A stretch of 10,366 nt of DNA from an uncultured Flavobacteriia bacterium (GTDB lineage Bacteria > Bacteroidota > Bacteroidia > Flavobacteriales_D > Crocinitomicaceae): assembly GCA_903930085.1 (NCBI GenBank), contig CAIYXD010000176.1, positions 1 through 10,366 of the forward strand, in the 5' to 3' direction. The position numbers and the translations under genes are program-made. Under the pieces are notes generated by a model. That model saw only the letters and a program-made list of their open reading frames with translations, did not search any database and was not told the origin of the DNA. Below, piece by piece: positions 1 through 7,731 of the stretch (position 1 is its first letter; each line of letters opens with the position of its first letter).

Positions 1-3000
1 AACATCGATTTGAAAAGTTCGAAGGATTCCAATTTGTAAACTAACAAAGGATCTTTTTGCTCGTATTGTGCATTGTTAACGGCAGAGCGTAAGTCATCCA
101 TTTCGCGTAAATGTTCTTTCCATTCGTTGTCAATCATTCCGAGAATGATATTTTTCTCCACCGAAGTTTTAATTTCTTCTCCTTTTGATTTGTATGCTTG
201 TTCGAGATCAATAACAATTTGAACTTCGCGCTTGCCATCTGTCATCGGGAAAACAATGTTTTTGTATTTCCCACCCATTGTTTCGTGCACATGTTTAATC
301 TGCGGAAATGCTTTGGAAGAAATTTTCTCATTTTTCCGAGTGTATTGGTCACACATGTAGTGGTAAACCTTTTCCACTAAAACGGTTCGATCAATTGTTT
401 TATATTCTGCTTCGTCCACAGGTGAGTCTGTCCCAATAACGCGCAATAAATCCATTTCAAAAGTTTCGAAATCGTCTTTTGTGTGCGACATAACAGTAGC
501 TTCGCATAAATCATAGAACATGTTGTCAATATCAACTCCCAAGCGGTCGCCATATAAAGCATTTTTTCGCTTTTTATAGATTGCTTTTCGTTGCGCATTC
601 ATAACATCATCGTATTCCAATAATCGTTTTCGCGTGCCAAAATTGTTTTCTTCTACTTTTTTCTGTGCTCTTTCAATTGACTTGGAAACCATGCTGTGGG
701 TGATAACTTCACCTTCTTTCAGTCCCATTCTGTCCATTAGTTTTGCAATTCGTTCCGAACCGAATTTCCGCATTAAATCATCTTCCAATGAAACGAAGAA
801 GATCGTTGAACCTGGATCTCCTTGTCGCCCGGAACGTCCTCTCAATTGTCGGTCAACTCTTCTGGAATCGTGTCTTTCAGTACCAATTATTGCTAATCCA
901 CCGGATTCTTTCACGCCAGCGCCTAGTTTAATATCCGTTCCACGTCCAGCCATATTCGTAGCGATTGTTACCGCTCCTGCTTTTCCTGCTTCTGCAACAA
1001 TTTCCGCTTCACGTTGGTGGTACTTCGCATTCAATACTTGGTGGTTTACACCTTTCATTTTAAGCATTCTGCTCAGTAATTCGGAAATCTCAACTGTTGT
1101 TGTTCCAACTAAAACTGGTCTTCCTGCTTCTACTAATTTTGCAGTTTCTTCAATAACCGCTGCGTATTTTTCACGTGCAGTTTTGAAAACTAGGTCGTTT
1201 TGATCTTTTCTAACCACATTTCGATTGGTTGGGATAGCAACAACGTCTAATTTGTAAATATCCCAGAATTCTTTTGCTTCCGTTTCTGCTGTTCCCGTCA
1301 TACCACACAATTTATGGTACATTCGGAAGTAATTTTGCAAAGTAATCGTCGCGTACGTTTGCGTAGCAGCTTCCACTTGCACATTTTCTTTCGCTTCAAT
1401 TGCTTGGTGCAACCCATCGGAATAACGACGGCCTTCCATAATACGACCAGTTTGTTCGTCGACAATTTTAACTTTACTATCCAGGATAACGTATTCAACT
1501 TCTTTCTCAAAAAGCGTATACGCTTTCAGTAATTGATTAATAGAATGGATACGTTCTGATTTAATACTGTAATCGCGGACAAGAATATCTTTTTGTTCTA
1601 GGAATTTATCTTTTTCCAAATTTTCCTTTTGCAATTTTGCAATTTCCAAGCCGATATCTGGCATGATAAAAAAGTCGCGGTCGTCTGAACCAGAGATAAG
1701 ATCTATTCCTTTATTGGTAAGCTCAATTGTATTGTTTTTTTCATCGATAACAAAGAATAATTCAACATCAATTTTCTTCATCTGCTTGCTTTGATCTTGC
1801 ATGTAGAAGTTCTCTGTTTTCTGCAAATGCGCTTTAATTCCTGGTTCAGATAGAAATTTAATCAAGGCCTTGTTTTTTGGAAGTCCTCTGTAAGCACGAA
1901 GCAATGCAATTCCTCCATCTTCCAACATTTGTTTCGATTCTTTGCTATTTTCGGTTGGATTATTAATTACCGTTAATAGTTTTTTTGCATCGGCAAGACA
2001 TTGGTTTACGTAATTTTTCTGAGCGGCAACGATAGATTCAACGCGCGGTTTAAGCTGGTAAAATTCATGCTCATCGCCACGAGGTGTTGGTCCGGAAATA
2101 ATTAAAGGCGTTCGTGCATCATCAATTAATACAGAATCGACTTCATCCACAATTGCAAAGTGGTGTTTTTGCTGCACCAATTCGTCAATTCCTCCTGCCA
2201 TGTTGTCACGTAAGTAATCAAAACCAAATTCGTTATTCGTTCCAAATGTAATATCTGCGAGATATGCTTCGCGTCTCTCGGGTGAATTTGGTTTGTGTTT
2301 ATCAATACAATCCACTTTCAATCCGTGAAATTGGTACAAAGGTCCCATCCATTCCGAGTCACGCTTTGCAAGGTAATCGTTTACCGTAACCACGTGAACG
2401 CCTTTTCCTGAAAGCGCATTCAAATAAACTGGCAATGTTGCAACAAGGGTTTTTCCTTCTCCGGTTTGCATTTCTGCAATATTTCCTTTGTGTAAAACAC
2501 CACCACCCATTAATTGCACATCGTAGTGAACCATGTTCCAAATTACTTCAGCGCCTGCCGCAGACCATTTGTTGTGCCATATTGCAGTTTCACCTTCTAC
2601 TGTAATCCCATCTTTTCGTTTCGCTAAATCCTTGTCAAATTGTTGCGCTGTAACCGTTAATTTGCCATTTTCTGACCATCTTCGAGCTGTTTCTTTTACT
2701 ACAGCAAAGGCTTCTGGTAGAATATATTCTAATACCTCTTCAATTTTTTCATCAATAACTTTAGATAGTTTATCGATACGCTCAAAAAGATCTTCCTTTT
2801 CGTGCATGGGAGTTTTAGGATCGAGTGCCAAAGCATTCAATTCTTTCAACTCATCTTCTAAAAGTTGTGTCCCCTCTTTAACAGTATTTTGAAACTGAAC
2901 TGTTTTTTGACGTAAATCATCGTCGCTTAGGTCTTTGAAGGATGTGAAAAAAGCATTTGCTTCGTCTATGATTGGTTGGTATTGTTTGCGGTCTTTTGCT

Positions 3001-3041
3001 GTTTTATCTCCAAAAAACTTCTTTAGTAAATCTGATATCAT
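1..3041 (-). CDS. secA: Preprotein translocase subunit SecA (C-terminus cut by window edge)
   Basis: SecA is the cytoplasmic ATPase that pushes unfolded preproteins through the SecYEG channel. The frame is open from the ATG at 3041 to the left edge (1013 codons). Visible landmarks are Walker A TGEGKT (193-198), Walker B DEVD (299-302) followed by [18 protein letters not shown] (581-586), MAGRGTDI with the motif arginine at 700, and [13 protein letters not shown] (732-744). The helical scaffold follows, with YDDVMNAQR and then IDNEWKEHL around Trp974. Compared with E. coli SecA (from memory), Walker A lies about 90 residues further in, and roughly 90 more residues lie between Walker B and MTGTA, in the preprotein cross-linking region; both are usual in Bacteroidota. 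The missing end should be about 100 residues, the C-terminal linker and perhaps a SEC-C zinc site. The first-methionine start ([13 protein letters not shown]) matches SecA N-termini. It is transcribed divergently from guaA. No frameshift is seen. Confidence 0.98.
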   Translation of the reverse strand, partial: MISDLLKKFFGDKTAKDRKQYQPIIDEANAFFTSFKDLSDDDLRQKTVQFQNTVKEGTQLLEDELKELNALALDPKTPMHEKEDLFERIDKLSKVIDEKIEEVLEYILPEAFAVVKETARRWSENGKLTVTAQQFDKDLAKRKDGITVEGETAIWHNKWSAAGAEVIWNMVHYDVQLMGGGVLHKGNIAEMQTGEGKTLVATLPVYLNALSGKGVHVVTVNDYLAKRDSEWMGPLYQFHGLKVDCIDKHKPNSPERREAYLADITFGTNNEFGFDYLRDNMAGGIDELVQQKHHFAIVDEVDSVLIDDARTPLIISGPTPRGDEHEFYQLKPRVESIVAAQKNYVNQCLADAKKLLTVINNPTENSKESKQMLEDGGIALLRAYRGLPKNKALIKFLSEPGIKAHLQKTENFYMQDQSKQMKKIDVELFFVIDEKNNTIELTNKGIDLISGSDDRDFFIMPDIGLEIAKLQKENLEKDKFLEQKDILVRDYSIKSERIHSINQLLKAYTLFEKEVEYVILDSKVKIVDEQTGRIMEGRRYSDGLHQAIEAKENVQVEAATQTYATITLQNYFRMYHKLCGMTGTAETEAKEFWDIYKLDVVAIPTNRNVVRKDQNDLVFKTAREKYAAVIEETAKLVEAGRPVLVGTTTVEISELLSRMLKMKGVNHQVLNAKYHQREAEIVAEAGKAGAVTIATNMAGRGTDIKLGAGVKESGGLAIIGTERHDSRRVDRQLRGRSGRQGDPGSTIFFVSLEDDLMRKFGSERIAKLMDRMGLKEGEVITHSMVSKSIERAQKKVEENNFGTRKRLLEYDDVMNAQRKAIYKKRKNALYGDRLGVDIDNMFYDLCEATVMSHTKDDFETFEMDLLRVIGTDSPVDEAEYKTIDRTVLVEKVYHYMCDQYTRKNEKISSKAFPQIKHVHETMGGKYKNIVFPMTDGKREVQIVIDLEQAYKSKGEEIKTSVEKNIILGMIDNEWKEHLREMDDLRSAVNNAQYEQKDPLLVYKLESFELFKSM

Positions 3042-3081
3042 GTGTTCTTAATTCGTTCTGTTTATGCTTTTTTATCCGATT

Positions 3082-3089
3082 CAAATTTA
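3082..3089 (-). promoter_or_regulatory. Probable secA promoter, Bacteroidota -7 box
   Basis: Read on the minus strand this is TAAATTTG, a full match to the Bacteroidota primary-sigma -7 consensus TAnnTTTG. It would start transcription near 3074-3078 and give secA a leader of about 35 nt. No clear TTTG -33 box lies about 20 bp further upstream. The leader is A-rich and has no obvious Shine-Dalgarno sequence, as is common in this phylum. The box could match by chance in AT-rich DNA. Confidence 0.5.
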
Positions 3090-3184
3090 ATTAAATAATC
3101 GAACTCAGGTTAAAACCTTGAAAGATAAAAATGACTTAAATTTTCAACCAATACTTCATAAATCATTCCAATTCGATGGTATAT

Positions 3185-3195
3185 GACAAATTGTC
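3185..3195. repeat. Short palindrome GACAA-A-TTGTC between secA and guaA
   Basis: Two 5-bp arms flank a single central base, 70-80 bp upstream of the guaA -7 box and about 95 bp upstream of the secA -7 box. The shape fits a small operator half-site pair, but the arms are short and no known binding consensus is recognised. Chance is a reasonable alternative. Confidence 0.2.
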
Positions 3196-3203
3196 TAATA
3201 GTT

Positions 3204-3228
3204 TGTTAACATTTGATGTTTATTAACA
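3204..3228. repeat. Inverted repeat TGTTAA / TTAACA in the secA-guaA intergenic region
   Basis: Arms TGTTAA (3204-3209) and TTAACA (3223-3228) are separated by 13 nt. The repeat sits about 37-60 bp upstream of the guaA -7 box, where an activator or repressor could bind. No run of T follows, so it is not a terminator. AT-rich 6-bp arms can arise by chance, and no regulator is identified. Confidence 0.2.
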
Positions 3229-3264
3229 CTTAAAAAAGGGCCTTTAAAATAGTAAATTTCATGC

Positions 3265-3272
3265 TATCTTTG
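3265..3272 (+). promoter_or_regulatory. Probable guaA promoter, -7 box TATCTTTG abutting the start codon
   Basis: TATCTTTG matches the Bacteroidota -7 consensus TAnnTTTG exactly and ends only 4 nt before the first guaA ATG (3277). A start 5-8 nt beyond the box would place the mRNA 5' end at or within the first codon, making the transcript leaderless or giving it a leader of only a few nucleotides before the second in-frame ATG (3286). A -33 TTTG box at the usual 19-21 bp spacing is not evident; that region is AAAGGGCCTTT-like. Confidence 0.6.
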
Positions 3273-3276
3273 CGCC

Positions 3277-4809
3277 ATGCATGAAATGATATTAATACTT
3301 GATTTCGGTTCGCAATATACGCAGCTGATCGCCAGAAGAGTTAGGGAAATGAACGTTTACTGTGAAATCCATCCTTGGAATAAATGTCCGGAAATCACAG
3401 CAAATATCAAAGGTGTAATTCTTTCGGGGAGTCCATTTTCCGTGAGGGATGAAGCATCTCCGAAGCCTGATTTGGAAAAGATTAAGGGGAAAGTTCCGCT
3501 TTTAGGGGTTTGTTTTGGTGCGCAATATTTAGCAAATAAATTCGGTGGTGAAGTTTTGCCATCCACCATACGAGAATATGGTCGCGCGCATTTGTCGTTT
3601 ATCGATCATTCGAATGTTTTAATGCGAGGAATGTCGGATGGTACGCAAGTTTGGATGTCGCACGGTGATACAATTAAAAACGTTCCTGAGAATTACAATG
3701 TAATTGCTAGTACAACAGATGTAGCGATTGCAGGGTTTCAAATTGCAGGTGAAAACACGTTTGGGATCCAATTCCATCCTGAGGTGTATCATTCATTAGA
3801 GGGAGCAATATTATTGCGTAATTTTCTGGTAGATGTTTGTGCTTGTTCGCAAGATTGGACGCCGGATTCCTTCGTGGAAGAAACTATTTCTAAGTTAAAA
3901 GCACAAATTGGCGAGGATAAAGTAATCCTTGGTTTGTCAGGAGGTGTTGATTCTTCCGTTGCAGCCGTTTTATTGCATAAAGCAATTGGAGCAAATCTTC
4001 ATTGCATTTTTGTAGACAATGGTTTACTAAGAAAGAACGAATTTCAACAAGTTTTAGATTCCTACCAGCACATGGGATTAAATGTGAAAGGAGTTAATGC
4101 TGCGGATACGTTTTACAAAGAATTAGAAGGTGTTAGCGATCCTGAATTGAAGCGAAAGGCAATTGGCAAAGTATTTATCGATGTTTTTGATGCAGAATCA
4201 AAATTAGTGGAAAATGCAAAATGGCTTGGACAAGGAACGATTTATCCAGATGTCATTGAATCTATTTCTGTAAATGGAGGTCCTTCACAAACGATTAAAT
4301 CCCACCACAATGTTGGCGGATTGCCAGATTTTATGAAGCTGTCTGTTGTTGAACCACTGCGTTTGTTGTTTAAAGACGAGGTGCGTAGAATTGGAAAAAC
4401 ATTAAAAATTGACGATGCAATTCTTGGAAGACATCCATTTCCAGGTCCTGGATTAGGGATTCGAATTTTGGGAGAAGTTACACCTGAAAAAATTAGAATT
4501 ATTCAAGAAGTGGACGCCATTTTTATCAATGGTTTAAAAGAAGATGGATTATACGATGACGTTTGGCAAGCTGGTGCAATATTCTTACCAGTGCAATCTG
4601 TTGGCGTTATGGGAGATGAGCGAACGTATGAAAATGCAGTTGCACTAAGAGCAGTTTCGTCTACGGATGGAATGACTGCAGATTGGTGCCATTTACCGTA
4701 CGAGTTTTTAGCGAAAATTTCCAATAAAATAATAAATCAAGTAAAAGGAATTAACCGTGTCACTTATGATATTAGTTCTAAGCCACCAGCTACAATAGAA
4801 TGGGAGTAG
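3277..4809 (+). CDS. guaA: GMP synthase (glutamine-hydrolysing)
   Basis: GMP synthase makes GMP from XMP, ATP and glutamine, the last step of de novo guanine nucleotide synthesis, in the cytoplasm. The 510 residues cover the whole family architecture. The N-terminal class I glutamine amidotransferase domain (about 5-185) opens with DFGSQYTQ and has nucleophile Cys79 in GVCFGAQ, with His167 and Glu169 in QFHPEV completing the triad. The ATP pyrophosphatase domain carries the PP-loop SGGVDSS (221-227). The C-terminal dimerisation domain includes [10 protein letters not shown] (341-350) and [11 protein letters not shown] (384-394) and ends [17 protein letters not shown], the expected GuaA tail. 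Two starts fit: ATG 3277 (MHEM...) or ATG 3286 ([10 protein letters not shown]), and the second matches most family N-termini about as well. It lies divergent from secA and heads a same-strand run with the LysM gene and hemF. No purine riboswitch is recognisable upstream. Confidence 0.98.
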   Translation: MHEMILILDFGSQYTQLIARRVREMNVYCEIHPWNKCPEITANIKGVILSGSPFSVRDEASPKPDLEKIKGKVPLLGVCFGAQYLANKFGGEVLPSTIREYGRAHLSFIDHSNVLMRGMSDGTQVWMSHGDTIKNVPENYNVIASTTDVAIAGFQIAGENTFGIQFHPEVYHSLEGAILLRNFLVDVCACSQDWTPDSFVEETISKLKAQIGEDKVILGLSGGVDSSVAAVLLHKAIGANLHCIFVDNGLLRKNEFQQVLDSYQHMGLNVKGVNAADTFYKELEGVSDPELKRKAIGKVFIDVFDAESKLVENAKWLGQGTIYPDVIESISVNGGPSQTIKSHHNVGGLPDFMKLSVVEPLRLLFKDEVRRIGKTLKIDDAILGRHPFPGPGLGIRILGEVTPEKIRIIQEVDAIFINGLKEDGLYDDVWQAGAIFLPVQSVGVMGDERTYENAVALRAVSSTDGMTADWCHLPYEFLAKISNKIINQVKGINRVTYDISSKPPATIEWE

Positions 4810-4882
4810 ATTCGTTTTTTGATGTAATAATATTGCTCGAGGATTTGATTTTTTTAATGGACATAAAAAAATAGAAGAAACT

Positions 4883-6640
4883 ATGAAGAATTTGATTTTT
4901 TTGCTATTTCTTATAAGCACCTTACATAGTTTTGCTCAGCCAGAAAATGCGACGATAGAACTGATAAATGGGAAAAAGCATTACGTTCATATCGTTCAAT
5001 CGGGTAATACTTTGTGGGGAATTCATAAAGTATATGGCGCTTCAGTAGAAGATATTGTAAATGCAAATCCAGGAATCGAAAAAGGATTGAACGAAGGACA
5101 AAAAATAGTTATTCCGGTTCCAATTCAAACTGTTTTGCACGAAGTAGCAGCTAAAGAGACACTTTTTGGTATTTCTAAAAAATACGGCGTAACCATAGAG
5201 CAAATAATCCTAACCAATCCTGAGGCAGAAGCGGGAATCCAAGTTGGACAAAAACTAAAAATCCCAGGTGTAGAATCCGAACAATTGTTGGAAGCAAAAA
5301 ATAATTCGGACACAGGTAATGACGCATTGCTCTCAACAAACAAAGCAACTCAAACAAAACTTTCTTTTTCGGATACCGTTATTGTTCACGTTGTTTTAAA
5401 TCATGAAACATTGTACAGTATTTCGAAACGTTTTATGGTTCCTGTAGAAGATTTACAAAAATTGAATAGGTTAAAAAGCACCAAATTAAAACCAGGCGAT
5501 TCGATTAAAATTCCTGTAAAAAAGGAGCGTATTGAAATAGTTAAAATACGGCAGGTGGAGAAAGTTGAAAAGCAAAAAGTAGATTCAACGTTACTTTTCC
5601 CTTCAAAAAAAACCTATAATATCGCTATACTTTTACCGTTTTATTTGGAAAAAGGCGAAGGAAGCACCAACTTGGTGTCGAACTTGGCAACTGAATTTTA
5701 CATGGGTGCTAAATTGGCAATTGATTCTTTGGAAAATATTGGCTTGGTTGCAAAAGTTTTTGTGTACGATTCAAAAAATGATACAATTACCGTTAAAAAT
5801 ATTTTAACAAAGCCTGAGTTTAAGGAAATGGATATAGTTTTCGGACCACTATTCCCTGAAAACATGGATATCGTTGCAAATTGGTGCAAACTAAATAAAG
5901 TTCGGCTTGTTTGTCCTGCGGTTGCAAATTCCAGTCTATTAAAAAACAATCCATTCGTTTACAATGCGATTCCATCTGATGCGACTTTAGCAAAGGGATT
6001 AGCAGAATTCACACTTAAAAACAATTCCCAAGATCAGATTATTGTCATCAAATCGAGCAATGAAAAAGACGCTGTGATGTACGATAGTTTTAGAACAACT
6101 TTTTTAATGAGCCCAATTATAGGAAATCGCCCTAAATTAATCGAGGCAACGTTAGAGAATTATGCATCTTTCATGAAAAAAGGAAATAAAGTAATTCTCG
6201 TGTTTCCTACAAATGAAAAAATGCTGGCATTGAAGTTTATGAATAGTTTAAACAATGCAGCACTAAAATTCGACGCCGATAGGATTGCTGTATATGGAAC
6301 GAAAGAATGGTTGAATTTCGACGATATTAAGCCGTTTTATAAAAATAAATTCAACTTTCATTTTGCCAGTCCAAACGATTTAAATTACAAATATCCTTCA
6401 ACGGAAAGTTTGCATAGAAAATACCGTTCTATGTATAATTCTGATATGACAAAAATGGCAGTTCAAGGTTTTGATGTTCTATTCTATTTCTGTTCCGATT
6501 TACTATTGAATAAAAAGAATAAAGAATTGGTGATGAACAACTATTCTATGAAACAGAAAGGTATTGAAAATGGTTTCGAAAATTCCAATTACTTTATTTT
6601 AGAGCAGGAGGACTTTGAATTTATTCAGATTCAAAAATAA
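4883..6640 (+). CDS. Secreted protein with three LysM domains and a type 1 periplasmic-binding-protein-like domain
   Basis: The 585-residue product begins with a signal peptide (MKNLIFLLFLISTLHSFAQ, probable cleavage near residue 19). It has no lipobox cysteine, so a soluble periplasmic or exported protein is expected. Three LysM modules follow, at about 34-79, 84-128 and 167-211, each with the T-L-[WFY]-[GS]-I core and a closing G-[QD]-x-[IL]-x-I-P; LysM binds N-acetylglucosamine in peptidoglycan. A lysine-rich linker (212-240) leads to a type 1 periplasmic-binding-protein-like domain (about 243-575) with YNIAILLPFY, FGPLFPENM and the PAVANSSLLKNNPFVYNAIPSD segment. This fusion is recurrent in Bacteroidota, but I know of no assigned ligand or role. 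It starts 73 nt after guaA, preceded by AGAAGAAA, and ends 12 nt before hemF, so co-transcription with hemF is likely. A weak box (TAATATTG, 4828-4835) could give it its own promoter. Confidence 0.9.
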   Translation: MKNLIFLLFLISTLHSFAQPENATIELINGKKHYVHIVQSGNTLWGIHKVYGASVEDIVNANPGIEKGLNEGQKIVIPVPIQTVLHEVAAKETLFGISKKYGVTIEQIILTNPEAEAGIQVGQKLKIPGVESEQLLEAKNNSDTGNDALLSTNKATQTKLSFSDTVIVHVVLNHETLYSISKRFMVPVEDLQKLNRLKSTKLKPGDSIKIPVKKERIEIVKIRQVEKVEKQKVDSTLLFPSKKTYNIAILLPFYLEKGEGSTNLVSNLATEFYMGAKLAIDSLENIGLVAKVFVYDSKNDTITVKNILTKPEFKEMDIVFGPLFPENMDIVANWCKLNKVRLVCPAVANSSLLKNNPFVYNAIPSDATLAKGLAEFTLKNNSQDQIIVIKSSNEKDAVMYDSFRTTFLMSPIIGNRPKLIEATLENYASFMKKGNKVILVFPTNEKMLALKFMNSLNNAALKFDADRIAVYGTKEWLNFDDIKPFYKNKFNFHFASPNDLNYKYPSTESLHRKYRSMYNSDMTKMAVQGFDVLFYFCSDLLLNKKNKELVMNNYSMKQKGIENGFENSNYFILEQEDFEFIQIQK

Positions 6641-6652
6641 AAATTTGGTCAG

Positions 6653-7546
6653 ATGAATAAAGAGTCTATTAGTTCGGAATTTCAATTATTACAAGATAGA
6701 ATTTGCGGTGCATTAGAAAAAATTGATGGAAAATCCTATTTCCTAGAAGACGCGTGGGATAGGGAAGAAGGCGGTGGCGGAAGAACCAGAATTATTCAAA
6801 ATGGCAAAATAATTGAGAAAGGCGGAGTTGCTTTTTCAAAAGTATTCGGTGACGTGAGTGAGATAATGAGAACGCAATTAGGCCTGAAAGGAAATGATTT
6901 TTTTGCGACCGGCGTTTCGATAGTTCTGCATCCTGAGAGTCCACATATTCCAATTATTCACATGAATGTTCGGTATTTTGAATTAAATACTGGTGAATAT
7001 TGGTTTGGTGGTGGAATAGATCTTACGCCACATTATATAAAGCCAGAACAAGCAAAACAATTCCACAAAGCGTTAAAAAAAGTCTGTGATACTTACCATT
7101 TAGATTTTTATCCAAAATTCAAGCTTTGGGCGGATGATTACTTTTTTATTCCCCACCGGGAAGAAACAAGGGGAATAGGCGGAATTTTCTTCGACCATTT
7201 GAACGAAGCTTGCGGACTTTCCAAGTTACAGATTTTTAATTTTTGTATCGATTTAGGGGATCTTTTTTATAAAGTCTACGCGTATCAAGTGGAATGCGGT
7301 AAAGATATTGATACAACAGCGCAGCAAATTCAGTGGCGAAACTTGCGTCGCGGAAGATACGTTGAGTTTAACCTCGTAAATGATCGAGGCACGAAATTCG
7401 GATTGTTATCTGGCGGCAGAACCGAGTCCATTTTAATGAGTTTGCCAGCAAATGCTTCATGGGCATATAATTATTTACCCGATTTAAACTCCGAAGAAAG
7501 TAAAACACAACAATCGCTTATTAAAGGTGTCGATTGGATATACTAG
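6653..7546 (+). CDS. hemF: Oxygen-dependent coproporphyrinogen III oxidase
   Basis: HemF oxidatively decarboxylates coproporphyrinogen III to protoporphyrinogen IX using O2, a late step of haem synthesis. At 297 residues it is full length for the family. Diagnostic segments are GGGGRTRIIQNG (40-51), VLHPESPHIPIIHMNVR (91-107, with His93, His103, Asn105 and Arg107), WFGGGIDLTP (117-126, Asp123), FH at 137-138, the long YPKFKLWADDYFFIPHREETRGIGG block (His168), and RRGRYVEFNLVNDRGTKFGL near the C-terminus. All the conserved histidines I can recall for the family are present. The ATG lies 12 nt after the stop of the LysM gene with no clear Shine-Dalgarno sequence, so translation probably depends on read-through transcription from upstream. 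The gene implies an aerobic or facultatively aerobic life; whether the anaerobic enzyme HemN is also present cannot be seen here. Confidence 0.97.
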   Translation: MNKESISSEFQLLQDRICGALEKIDGKSYFLEDAWDREEGGGGRTRIIQNGKIIEKGGVAFSKVFGDVSEIMRTQLGLKGNDFFATGVSIVLHPESPHIPIIHMNVRYFELNTGEYWFGGGIDLTPHYIKPEQAKQFHKALKKVCDTYHLDFYPKFKLWADDYFFIPHREETRGIGGIFFDHLNEACGLSKLQIFNFCIDLGDLFYKVYAYQVECGKDIDTTAQQIQWRNLRRGRYVEFNLVNDRGTKFGLLSGGRTESILMSLPANASWAYNYLPDLNSEESKTQQSLIKGVDWIY

Positions 7547-7570
7547 TTTCTAATTTTTTTGAATGTAATT

Positions 7571-7582
7571 GTAAATATTTAC
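7571..7582. repeat. Perfect 12-bp palindrome GTAAATATTTAC
   Basis: The sequence equals its own reverse complement over 12 bp and lies 25 nt after the hemF stop and about 150 nt before the next start codon. It could be an operator for a dimeric regulator of the downstream gene. It is entirely AT except at the ends, so chance is quite possible, and without a GC stem or a T run it is unlikely to be a terminator. Confidence 0.25.
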
Positions 7583-7672
7583 CGATGAAACCAACTTTTT
7601 GTTCTTTAAAACATGGGTTTAGCAACTTATTTACTTTTCATTCGTCTAAAATTCATACATTTAAAGCTGAAT

Positions 7673-7680
7673 TCTATTTG
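7673..7680 (+). promoter_or_regulatory. Weak candidate promoter for the large secreted protein
   Basis: TCTATTTG differs from the Bacteroidota -7 consensus TAnnTTTG at one position (C for A). It would start transcription near 7685 and leave a leader of roughly 45 nt before the ATG at 7732. No -33 TTTG box is evident. It is the best box I see in this gap, but the match is imperfect. Confidence 0.3.
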
Positions 7681-7731
7681 CGTTTTCACTTTATATTTTT
7701 TTCATTAGTTTCATTCTATTAGAGCATAAAA

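Larger units (their letters stand above)
7547..7731. other. Non-coding gap between hemF and the large secreted protein
   Basis: This 185-bp AT-rich stretch holds no credible gene. A 62-codon frame overlapping the end of hemF has no recognisable domain. It contains one perfect 12-bp palindrome and one imperfect promoter box, listed separately. No strong hairpin followed by a T run is visible, so the end of the hemF transcript is not clear from sequence. Confidence 0.6.

Noticed and set aside
634..1203. A 189-codon plus-strand frame opposite secA
   Set aside because: It is antisense to the conserved SecA motifs ([21 protein letters not shown]), has no recognisable domain, and has the Ser/Pro/Phe-rich composition typical of an antisense shadow frame.
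2533..2892. A 119-codon plus-strand frame opposite the 5' half of secA
   Set aside because: It lies fully antisense to a strongly conserved gene, with a Ser-rich sequence and no recognisable family.
6606..6611. AGGAGG as a Shine-Dalgarno sequence for hemF
   Set aside because: It is about 40 nt upstream of the hemF ATG, far outside the working distance, and lies within the coding sequence of the LysM protein (residues EQED).
6640..6647. Possible second near-leaderless promoter (AAAATTTG) just before hemF
   Set aside because: It differs from TAnnTTTG at the first base, lies in A-rich sequence at the end of the upstream gene, and has no -33 box. Read-through from upstream is simpler.
7588..7620. 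AAACC ... GGTTT as a terminator hairpin after hemF
   Set aside because: The arms are 5 bp with a 23-nt loop and are not followed by a clean T run, so the hairpin would be too weak.
7534..7722. A 62-codon frame overlapping the end of hemF
   Set aside because: It overlaps the hemF C-terminus out of frame, is dominated by Phe, Ser and Lys as expected from AT-rich non-coding DNA, and matches no known family.
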